This document shows, piece by piece, positions 1-5,047 of a stretch of 5,226 bases of DNA. Origin of the DNA: Lentisphaeria bacterium (GTDB lineage Bacteria; Verrucomicrobiota; Lentisphaeria; Victivallales; GWF2-50-93). A model generated the notes under the pieces. It was given only the letters and a program-made list of their open reading frames with translations, was not told the origin of the DNA and did no database searches. The translations under genes and the position numbers were made by a program. How positions within the stretch are numbered: the first letter of the stretch is position 1; each line of letters opens with the position of its first letter. The DNA is taken from contig JAGVIF010000413.1 of NCBI GenBank assembly GCA_020056205.1, positions 1 through 5,226 on the forward strand, given 5' to 3'.

Positions 1-53
1 AACCATCATATTTCAATTTCAACAACGGAAGGGATTCTTCCTAATATCGTCCG

Positions 54-59
54 TATAAT
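54..59 (+). promoter_or_regulatory. Possible -10 hexamer (TATAAT)
   Basis: A perfect TATAAT lies about 95 bases before the first start codon of the glycosyltransferase operon. No good TTGACA-like -35 is found 16-18 bases upstream (the sequence there is GGGATT or similar), and there is no TGn extension. A promoter is plausible only because the site sits in a short leader before an operon. AT-rich DNA produces this hexamer by chance fairly often. Confidence 0.25.
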
Positions 60-82
60 TTGATCGTATGGGGAATTGTTTT

Positions 83-88
83 AAGGAG
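83..88 (+). promoter_or_regulatory. Strong Shine-Dalgarno-like site AAGGAG, out of place
   Basis: AAGGAG is a near-ideal ribosome binding site, but the gene it should serve starts 65 bases further on at 154. The ATG at 90-92 is only one base away, closer than the usual 5-9 base spacing. No Shine-Dalgarno sequence is visible directly before the ATG at 154. The site may be a relic displaced by insertion of the repeat-rich segment at about 90-153, or it may drive the mini-ORF. Confidence 0.45.
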
Positions 89-89
89 A

Positions 90-119
90 ATGAAAACTTC
101 CGAACTCTCGAACTTTTGA
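90..119 (+). CDS. Possible nine-codon leader mini-ORF (MKTSELSNF)
   Basis: ATG at 90 is followed by nine sense codons and TGA at 117-119. It lies directly after the AAGGAG at 83-88, although the one-base spacing is poor. If translated, it would end 34 bases before the glycosyltransferase start and could deliver ribosomes to that otherwise SD-less ATG by reinitiation. It has no residue pattern typical of an attenuator, such as a run of one amino acid. It may equally be a chance ORF inside repetitive DNA, which is the safer reading. Confidence 0.2.
   Translation: MKTSELSNF
101..116 (+). repeat. Two-copy 8-bp tandem repeat
   Basis: CGAACTCT at 101-108 is followed directly by CGAACTTT at 109-116 (7 of 8 bases identical). 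It lies just before the 7-base repeat array and inside the mini-ORF. Together the two repeats make the segment from about 90 to 157 low in complexity and unlike the flanking DNA. Confidence 0.6.
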
Positions 120-122
120 TTT

Positions 123-157
123 CCAATAACCAATAACCAATAACTAATAACCAATGA
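123..157 (+). repeat. Five-copy heptanucleotide tandem repeat (CCAATAA) overlapping the GT2 start
   Basis: Three exact CCAATAA units (123-129, 130-136, 137-143) are followed by CTAATAA (144-150) and CCAATGA (151-157). A period of 7 puts TAA in every frame, so no reading frame can pass through. The last unit carries the ATG of the glycosyltransferase gene: a single A-to-G difference from the consensus creates the start codon. Short AT-rich tandem repeats of this type can change copy number by slippage, which would alter spacing but not the coding sequence. Confidence 0.9.
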
Positions 158-996
158 TAGACGGTTCGCCAAAAATATCAGTGATTATCCCGTCTTTTGA
201 CGGCTACCGAAACGGGAATGTCCGTAATCTCGAAAAACAACTCGTTTCGCAGACCCTTACCCCGTTCGAGATAATAATTGTGATCGGAGTATCACCGAAC
301 GGCAAAGCCCGTAATGAAGGAGTCAAAAAAGCCTCCGGAAATTATTATATCTTCATTGACGACGATGTAACGCTTGGCGACGAAAATGTCTTTCAAAATC
401 TGATAAAGTCTTTTTTAGAGAGCAGGGATATCGGAATGGCCGGTCCTTCGCAGTTGATTCCGGAATCCTCCAACAAATTTCAAAAGAAAGCCGCAAATCA
501 GATTCCCCGTTCGCTTTTTCCAATCCAAAAAGAACTCGTTGACAGCGATATGGTGAGCCACATGTGCCTCGCAATGCCGGCTAAACTCTTCAAAGATGTT
601 GGATGGGAAAATCCGGACATAATCTCCGGCACGGACCCGGATTTAAGATATCGAGTCAGAAAGGCGGGACGCCGCGTCTGCGTCGCCCCGAACTGTTGGG
701 CTTATCATCCGATGCCTGAAACATTCTCAAAACTGATAAAATTGGCTTTCATCAAAGGCAGGAATTCGGCAATTATGAGAAAAACACATCCCGATCTTGT
801 TTTTGAACTTGATGAAGGCTTTAAAAAGAATTTTGCTCATCGCAAACCATTCATAATCAGGACTGCCAGAACAATTTTTAATATTCTGCATGCCCTGCTT
901 TTAATGAAGTTTATAAAACTTGCCAACACGATAGCCTACGTTTTAGGTAATATTTGGGGGACATTCTCGCCAATCGAAAAAACTAAATATGAATGA
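154..996 (+). CDS. Family 2 glycosyltransferase (GT-A fold), probably membrane-associated
   Basis: This is a 280-residue inverting nucleotide-sugar transferase, probably acting on the cytoplasmic face of the inner membrane. The GT2 pattern is clear: first strand KISVIIPSF (7-15), RNEGVKKASG (53-62), the metal/nucleotide site as D69-D70-D71 (the DxD), GTDPDLRYRVRKAG (159-172) with D161 the likely catalytic base in the place of the usual E-D pair, and YHP (184-186) near the end of the catalytic domain. A hydrophobic stretch at about 236-271 could bind the membrane. The usual nucleotide-contacting 'VDDGSTD' segment is missing: the second strand EIIIVIGVSP runs straight into KARNEG, a loop some 20 residues shorter than usual. 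The start at 154 is forced by an in-frame TAA at 148-150, yet it has no visible SD. The stop overlaps the next gene by 8 bases. The sugar and acceptor cannot be read from the sequence. Confidence 0.88.
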   Translation: MIDGSPKISVIIPSFDGYRNGNVRNLEKQLVSQTLTPFEIIIVIGVSPNGKARNEGVKKASGNYYIFIDDDVTLGDENVFQNLIKSFLESRDIGMAGPSQLIPESSNKFQKKAANQIPRSLFPIQKELVDSDMVSHMCLAMPAKLFKDVGWENPDIISGTDPDLRYRVRKAGRRVCVAPNCWAYHPMPETFSKLIKLAFIKGRNSAIMRKTHPDLVFELDEGFKKNFAHRKPFIIRTARTIFNILHALLLMKFIKLANTIAYVLGNIWGTFSPIEKTKYE

Positions 997-2842
997 AATG
1001 CTGTCAAATATTTCCGTAGCGTATGCATTGTGGGCTAATTTGCTGTTTTGCGCCGCTTCATTTGTACTCGGAAAAATAGTTCTGTCGGGAATTGAATTCA
1101 AAAGACCCTTAACCGCTCTTCTTATAAAATTTTTACTGGGTTTAGATTTGATTTGCCTTGCCGGACTCTTGTTCGGCAACAAAATTGACTCTAATTTCCT
1201 TATATTGTTCATTCTCCTGTTAGCCTTGTCGTGGCCTCTAAGAAGAAAAAATCCGCCTAAATGGAACTCTAGGTCTCTCTGTAATTTATCATTATTGCCT
1301 TTGCTGATTATTGCAATTCTCATTATGGGACGCGCGTTGTGTCCGCCAACGGGCTGGGACGAGCTTGTCTATCAGCTTGCGGTTCCGCTCCGGTGGCTTG
1401 AAGGGCGGGGGACTGAAATATTCCCCGATAACCCTTACTCGGCTTTTCCCTCTCTGTCCGGAATGGCATTCAGGATTCTCATCGCAAACGGAGGCCTTTT
1501 ATCTCCGCGAATTTTTGTCTTTCTTTTGTGGGCGGCGGCCTGCCTTGCTGTTTACAGCGTCATTTCACCGGGCAGTTCTAAAATTGCGAAAATCGCAATT
1601 ATGACGGCATTTTCGGCGTCATTTCCGGTTCTGATGGCGGGCTCGTCGGCATACTCCGAATTTTTCATAGTTGCGAATTTCGCGGGAGCGCTTGTTCTTG
1701 CATTTGAAAAAAAATCATTTGACCGGAAGAACGGCATAATCTGCCTTGCTCTGATTTGCGGAATTTTAGCGGGAGCCGCCGCCTCGGTTAAAATGACCGG
1801 TCTGGTTGTTGTTCCATCTGTTTGTCTGCTTCTGTTATATCCGGCTATTCCAAAATGGAGAAATTGGGCGAAGTTTTTTGTTTTTTTTGCGGCAGCGGGA
1901 TTTTTTTCCGCCGTTTTTTATTTGAGGCCGTATTTGCTCACGGGCAATCCTTTTTATCCGTATTTCGCGCCGCTTTTCACGGGCGAAAAATCTCTAATCG
2001 AAATGAGTTCTTATCATCACGCTGCCGGCTCCTTGAAATACGGGCTTGGAGGAATATCCGAATTTCTGCTCTCCCCTGTTTTATTATGTTTCTTCTCCGA
2101 TTCTTTTGACGGATATCTCGGGTTTCAGTTCTTCCCTATCCTCGTCATAGCCGTTGTTCTATTCATGAAAAATTTTAAAAATAAAGATTTTTTCTCATTC
2201 AGATTTCAATGTCTTTTTGTGTCTTCGCTCCTTTATTGTTTCTGGTATATAAGCTCGCGTCAGTCAAGGTTTTTAATCCCCTGCGCCATGGCTCTCGCAG
2301 CCGCCGTGGCGCCCTACTTGTCGCGGATAAAATATTCGCGGTCCATTTCAATCTTGATTATCTCTCTGACAATCTTTTCTATTCCGCCGAAATTCGCGAA
2401 AGACTGCCTAATCTCGTGGAATTGCGTCTTGGGAAATGTCCGAAAAATTGACTATTTGTATTCCTCGACAGGGCCCGGATACATAAAAGCCTGCGACATC
2501 CTTCGCAATGAAACGATAAAAGACAAGAAAATAATGATGATATTTGAGAACAGAGGGCTTTATGTTCCGCCGGATCACATCATCGCCACTCCATTTTTTC
2601 AGGGGCTTTATTTTACTCCTCCGGACGAAATCGGCAGAAAAGACATAGCGGATGTCATTATCCGCGAACGAATTACGCATCTTCTTGTCGGATTGAGCCC
2701 TTCTGATCCCGACCGCATCCCCGAATACCTTGACAGATCTGCGAAATTCGCAAATGCTCTCGGCGAATTGGCGGATGAGGGCTTTCTTTCAAAGATATGG
2801 GAAGATGAGGGTTACGCGGTCTTTCGCATTAACCCAAAATAA
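989..2842 (+). CDS. Polytopic GT-C type glycosyltransferase (PMT/ArnT-like, GT39-related)
   Basis: This is a 617-residue integral membrane protein with about 10-12 hydrophobic segments up to about residue 465, then a mainly soluble tail (about 466-617). Enzymes of this fold move sugars from polyprenyl-phosphate donors to acceptors on the outer face of the inner membrane. Supporting features are GWDELVYQL (122-130) in the first large external loop, where GT-C enzymes carry their catalytic acidic residues (D124, E125), FPDNPYSAFPSL (145-156), a VKMTGL loop (267-272), GNPFYPYF (319-326) and SRQSRFLIP (423-431). These resemble uncharacterised GT39-like proteins. ATG 989 overlaps the GT2 gene by 8 bases; a second in-frame ATG lies at 998. 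No good SD precedes it, so translational coupling is likely. The pair probably serves one glycan or glycolipid pathway, with the GT2 building a lipid-linked sugar and this enzyme using it. That link is inference. Confidence 0.82.
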   Translation: MNEMLSNISVAYALWANLLFCAASFVLGKIVLSGIEFKRPLTALLIKFLLGLDLICLAGLLFGNKIDSNFLILFILLLALSWPLRRKNPPKWNSRSLCNLSLLPLLIIAILIMGRALCPPTGWDELVYQLAVPLRWLEGRGTEIFPDNPYSAFPSLSGMAFRILIANGGLLSPRIFVFLLWAAACLAVYSVISPGSSKIAKIAIMTAFSASFPVLMAGSSAYSEFFIVANFAGALVLAFEKKSFDRKNGIICLALICGILAGAAASVKMTGLVVVPSVCLLLLYPAIPKWRNWAKFFVFFAAAGFFSAVFYLRPYLLTGNPFYPYFAPLFTGEKSLIEMSSYHHAAGSLKYGLGGISEFLLSPVLLCFFSDSFDGYLGFQFFPILVIAVVLFMKNFKNKDFFSFRFQCLFVSSLLYCFWYISSRQSRFLIPCAMALAAAVAPYLSRIKYSRSISILIISLTIFSIPPKFAKDCLISWNCVLGNVRKIDYLYSSTGPGYIKACDILRNETIKDKKIMMIFENRGLYVPPDHIIATPFFQGLYFTPPDEIGRKDIADVIIRERITHLLVGLSPSDPDRIPEYLDRSAKFANALGELADEGFLSKIWEDEGYAVFRINPK

Positions 2843-2871
2843 AATGCGAAATCCACATTTTTATTCTTTTT
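2822..2871 (+). terminator. Likely intrinsic terminator straddling the stop codon of the GT-C gene
   Basis: TTTCGCATT (2822-2830) and AATGCGAAA (2843-2851) form a perfect 9-bp inverted repeat around a 12-base loop that contains the TAA stop at 2840-2842. T-rich DNA follows (T5 at 2858-2862, T6 at 2866-2871). The stem is AT-rich with only three G-C pairs, and the first T-run starts seven bases after the stem. It is therefore weaker than a textbook terminator, though its position at the end of the operon supports the call. Confidence 0.5.
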
Positions 2872-2921
2872 AAGCGAAAAACAGTTGGCGATGTGAGGTA
2901 ATTGCAAAACCCGATCTATAT

Positions 2922-3055
2922 GTAGAACAAGCCTCTGGCTTGTTTGTTGCCAGCAAGCCGGAGGGCTTGCGCTACTCCGGGCGACAATGCCTGCAAGCCC
3001 GGAGGCTTGCGCTACTACGGGCGACAATGCCTGCAAGCCCAGAGGCTTGCGCTAC
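2922..3055. mobile_element. REP/BIME-like palindrome cluster, one unit on + and three on -
   Basis: Four hairpins share the arms (G/A)CAAGCC and GGCTTG(C/T). They lie at 2927-2943 (loop TCT), 2953-2970 (loop GGAG), 2993-3010 (loop CGGA) and 3033-3050 (loop CAGA). The first has GTAG just before it on the + strand (2922-2925). The other three have CTAC just after them (2972-2975, 3012-3015, 3052-3055), which is GTAG just before the hairpin on the - strand. A conserved GTAG 5' of a short palindrome is the known signature of REP sequences handled by RAYT (TnpA-REP) transposases, and mixed orientation is typical of a BIME. No RAYT gene lies in the window, so these are presumably non-autonomous copies. 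They could also act as terminators or mRNA 3'-end stabilisers for the two convergent transcripts. Confidence 0.72.
2953..3055. repeat. 40-bp tandem repeat, about 2.6 copies
   Basis: The palindromes at 2953, 2993 and 3033 start exactly 40 bases apart. The spacer GCTACT(A/C)CGGGCGACAATGCCT is nearly identical between copies 1 and 2, and the third copy breaks off at 3055 to 3059. Differences fall mostly in the four-base loops, while the hairpin arms are identical in all three copies. Near-identity including the spacer points to recent tandem duplication rather than independent insertions. Confidence 0.85.
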
Positions 3056-3115
3056 TACGATTGGATATTCATAATCTTTCGAATCGAGAGACTCGCCAAA
3101 TTTGAGAAAGGGGCT

Positions 3116-3682
3116 CTATTTTTTGGGCTGAATGGGTTTAAGCGCAAGATCCTGTTTTTTATCGTCCCAGATGTAACTGCGATTAACTTCCACAGCGTGT
3201 TGCCAGGCTATTTTGTCGCCATCATAAGCCCTGATGATGACGCGCGGAACAGTTATAGGGTGCTGAGGGTGAAAGGCAAACTTTCCATAAATCAGCTCCA
3301 ATTGTTCCCTGCCGAACGGAACCCTGAAATTAACATAATGATCTAGGTCTTCGACCATATTTTCCTGTTTCACGGAATATTTAAACACTACCGGTTCGTG
3401 AACCTTATGGTATTTTCTCCCTCTCGAATCTTCAAACGGAAAATCCTGATGATAGGTAATCTCGTATTCAATTTTAGCAAATTTTTTGGTTTTACCCGGT
3501 AGAATATGAACGGTAAAAATAGATTTACCTGTCTCTTCGTCCTCGCGGGTTACATCCAGTTCCTTGATTTTTGACAAATCCGCCGGCGCGGTGATTGATG
3601 CGTCGGCTGATGCGGCATTTCGCGCAAAAAAGAGCCCTGCGGCGAAGAATGCGCTCAAAATTACTTTCTTGTGAGAAATCAT
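3116..3682 (-). CDS. Secreted protein of unknown function, coupled to the VWA gene
   Basis: I do not recognise this 188-residue protein. It begins with a clear Sec signal peptide: basic MISHKK, a hydrophobic core at about 7-20, and an AxA site ASA (24-26) with cleavage expected before D27. There is no lipobox cysteine, and the mature part has no cysteine at all. The roughly 162-residue mature chain alternates hydrophobic and polar residues (for example KIEYEITYH 70-78, PRVIIRAYDGDKIAW 146-160), suggesting a small beta-sandwich, and ends in a lysine/proline-rich tail. Its ATG (3682-3680) overlaps the stop of the VWA gene as ATGA, with only a weak, close AGGA before it, so its translation probably depends on the upstream gene. 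That coupling suggests a periplasmic partner or accessory of the VWA/ExbD complex. The role is inferred from position only. Confidence 0.75.
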   Translation of the reverse strand: MISHKKVILSAFFAAGLFFARNAASADASITAPADLSKIKELDVTREDEETGKSIFTVHILPGKTKKFAKIEYEITYHQDFPFEDSRGRKYHKVHEPVVFKYSVKQENMVEDLDHYVNFRVPFGREQLELIYGKFAFHPQHPITVPRVIIRAYDGDKIAWQHAVEVNRSYIWDDKKQDLALKPIQPKK

Positions 3683-5037
3683 TTTCCTAACGTATTTACT
3701 TTTTTATATTGGCCTTTATATTCTTTGGCGACCCCTTTAAGAAAGGCGTTTCCCTCCTTGTCTATCTTGTAACCAATGCAATGGATAATCGGCGGCTTCA
3801 TGCCCTTCGCCAAGTAATAATTTTCATGAAGCAATTTCAAATGCTGCAGGAATTCGGTTAGATTCCAATATTGGGCCTTAGGCGCCGGAATCGGGCAATC
3901 GGGTCCCTTCTTTGGAGGTGTTGTCCAGCGCTCTTCCCAGTGGCCGGGGATTGCCGGACTTCCATTATCAGGCGCTTCGCCCTCCTTCGGGGGGCCTTTT
4001 TTTGGAGGCCGCGCCGGTTGATCCGGAATCCACACTTTTTCCATTTTCCCGCCGGCTGCATCATTTTTGTCGTCTTGAATTTGCTTTTTATTTTCCTTTT
4101 CCCACTCACTTTTTTTGTTGTTGTATGCCTGGTATTCATCCTGAGTGGGTTGTCTCAACACCATCGGAGCGCCGTCGCTGATTACCAAGATTGTGTTGGC
4201 TCCCTGCTGAAAGGCGGCCGTCAGCGCGAGATCCAGCCGGGTTGATCCTCCGTCGGCTTGAAGTCCTCTCCCTTCGGCCTTCACATTTCCCTGCGCGAGT
4301 CCCCAGTTGCCCTCGGTATTGAAGGGTCTCAGATAATCTTTCGCGTCTTTTTTGTGTTTCACGCTGGCAATTTCCAGTTTTTTGAAGAAGGCATCAGAGG
4401 CGTCTCCAAAAACAATAACATTAAAGATGGCGCCTTCACTCAATGCGTCAATCACTTTTCCAACGCGGGATTTTACTTTCATATAACCTTCAACACCACC
4501 CATCTGTTCCTCTACCATGCTTGTAGAGACGTCAACGAGCAGCGCAACTTTGTCCCCTCTTCCGCGTATTCCAAAAAAGTCAAAAGTGCTGACTCCGGGA
4601 CCAAAGCCGCCGATGCCGTAACCCGTTCCGAGTCCGACACCTACGCCTTTTCCGGAGACCGATTTGAATTTGGGTTGAAAACTGGTGTTGATGACTCTCT
4701 GGTCAACTTTAATATCCGGAAGAGAGACGTTGGATTGTCTCATTGCCACCATGCGCGGCACCATGGTTGGACGGCTTGAACTGCGCTGTCTTTTCTGGAC
4801 TTTCACTTTGTGTTCAAGTTTGCGCGGCTCGTAGCTTTTTCTGGGGGTCGGAGGAACGGAGAAAACTATTTTTTCCTCCGAAAGAGCCCTCATAATGACG
4901 ATAGAGCCAAAGATGAGGCCGGCGACTAGGTGAACGGCAAGGCTGACGAGAAGAACTGTCCAGAGTATCTTCCTGTTTTTTTCGGAAAGCTTGTAGAATC
5001 CGACACCTGCGAGAAACTCGTCCATTTGCCTTTTCAT
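3679..5037 (-). CDS. Membrane-anchored VWA-domain protein with TonB-like N-terminus
   Basis: This 452-residue protein has a short basic cytoplasmic start, one membrane segment (about 24-49), and a basic, proline-containing periplasmic linker (about 60-110). A glycine-rich stretch (129-148) follows, then a von Willebrand A domain from about 163. The MIDAS metal site is intact: DVSTS (169-173), T266 in GGSTRLDLAL, and D288 in ISDGAP. After D288 the fold is interrupted by about 95 residues rich in K, E, P and G (about 295-385). It then resumes at WNLTEFLQHLKLL and IHCIGYKID (418-426). The N-terminal plan resembles TonB/TolA, but no TonB C-terminal domain exists. A good SD, AGGAGAA (5041-5047 complement), lies three bases before the ATG, and the gene begins 8 bases after the ExbD-like stop. 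It is probably a periplasmic adhesion or assembly domain energised by, or assembled with, an ExbB/ExbD motor. That role is inference. Confidence 0.8.
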   Translation of the reverse strand: MKRQMDEFLAGVGFYKLSEKNRKILWTVLLVSLAVHLVAGLIFGSIVIMRALSEEKIVFSVPPTPRKSYEPRKLEHKVKVQKRQRSSSRPTMVPRMVAMRQSNVSLPDIKVDQRVINTSFQPKFKSVSGKGVGVGLGTGYGIGGFGPGVSTFDFFGIRGRGDKVALLVDVSTSMVEEQMGGVEGYMKVKSRVGKVIDALSEGAIFNVIVFGDASDAFFKKLEIASVKHKKDAKDYLRPFNTEGNWGLAQGNVKAEGRGLQADGGSTRLDLALTAAFQQGANTILVISDGAPMVLRQPTQDEYQAYNNKKSEWEKENKKQIQDDKNDAAGGKMEKVWIPDQPARPPKKGPPKEGEAPDNGSPAIPGHWEERWTTPPKKGPDCPIPAPKAQYWNLTEFLQHLKLLHENYYLAKGMKPPIIHCIGYKIDKEGNAFLKGVAKEYKGQYKKVNTLGK

Positions 5038-5040
5038 ATT

Positions 5041-5047
5041 TTCTCCT
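5041..5047 (-). promoter_or_regulatory. Ribosome binding site of the VWA gene (AGGAGAA)
   Basis: On the - strand AGGAGAA ends three bases before the ATG at 5037-5035, and its first two bases overlap the stop codon of the ExbD-like gene (5046-5048). This supports the chosen start over the in-frame ATG at codon 5 and shows that the two genes are read from one mRNA. Confidence 0.75.

Larger units (their letters stand above)
1..153 (+). other. Leader region upstream of the GT2 gene; no confident gene
   Basis: No gene can be assigned here. Frame 1 is open from the window edge to a TGA at 61-63, and the other two frames stop at 56-58 and 42-44. The end of an upstream + strand gene could lie here, but 13-20 residues are too few to choose a frame or name a family. 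A weak 5-bp hairpin (GGAAG 27-31 / CTTCC 37-41, loop of 5) is present without a following T-run. The rest of the leader holds the TATAAT hexamer, the Shine-Dalgarno-like site, the mini-ORF and the short tandem repeats, which are listed separately. Confidence 0.6.
2852..3115. other. Convergent intergenic region, non-coding
   Basis: Both flanking operons end into this gap. From 2872 to about 2921 nothing is recognisable. From 2922 to 3055 lies the REP-like palindrome cluster. From 3056 to 3115 there is only a 4-bp hairpin (CGAG 3085-3088 / CTCG 3092-3095) with no T-run on either side, so no convincing terminator for the leftward operon apart from the REP hairpins. The ORFs that cross this gap run through the palindromes and show no protein character. 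Confidence 0.7.

Noticed and set aside
1..63. C-terminus of an upstream + strand gene
   Set aside because: All three frames stay open for 13-20 codons from the edge, so neither frame nor family can be chosen.
1311..2451. Additional ORFs within the GT-C gene (1311-1604, 1822-2109, 2209-2451 on +; 1552-1737 and 2408-2680 on -)
   Set aside because: They are contained within a continuous membrane-protein frame with family motifs, and none has its own SD and motif evidence.
2812..3036. 74-codon - strand ORF across the intergenic gap, and the + strand ORF 2987-3346
   Set aside because: Both run through the palindromic repeats and into real genes in the wrong frame. Their residues reflect the repeat period and not a protein.
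2953..3055. CRISPR array
   Set aside because: The repeating unit includes the whole 40 bases, with nearly identical 'spacers', only about 2.6 copies, and no cas gene. The inverted extra copy and GTAG flanks fit REP elements.
3085..3095. Terminator for the leftward operon (CGAG-AGA-CTCG)
   Set aside because: The stem is only four base pairs and no T-run follows on the - strand.
3871..4245. Overlapping + strand ORFs (124 and 89 codons) and a - strand 93-codon ORF at 3858-4139
   Set aside because: All lie within the low-complexity, proline/lysine-coding insertion of the VWA gene. Their Arg/Cys/Phe-rich translations look like frame shadows.
4258..4779. 173-codon + strand ORF opposite the VWA gene
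   Set aside because: It is antisense to a gene with a clear MIDAS domain, has no recognisable motif or SD, and arises from the codon composition of the real gene.
3679..5037. TonB itself
   Set aside because: Only the N-terminal layout is TonB-like. The C-terminal TonB fold is absent and a VWA domain with a full MIDAS is present.
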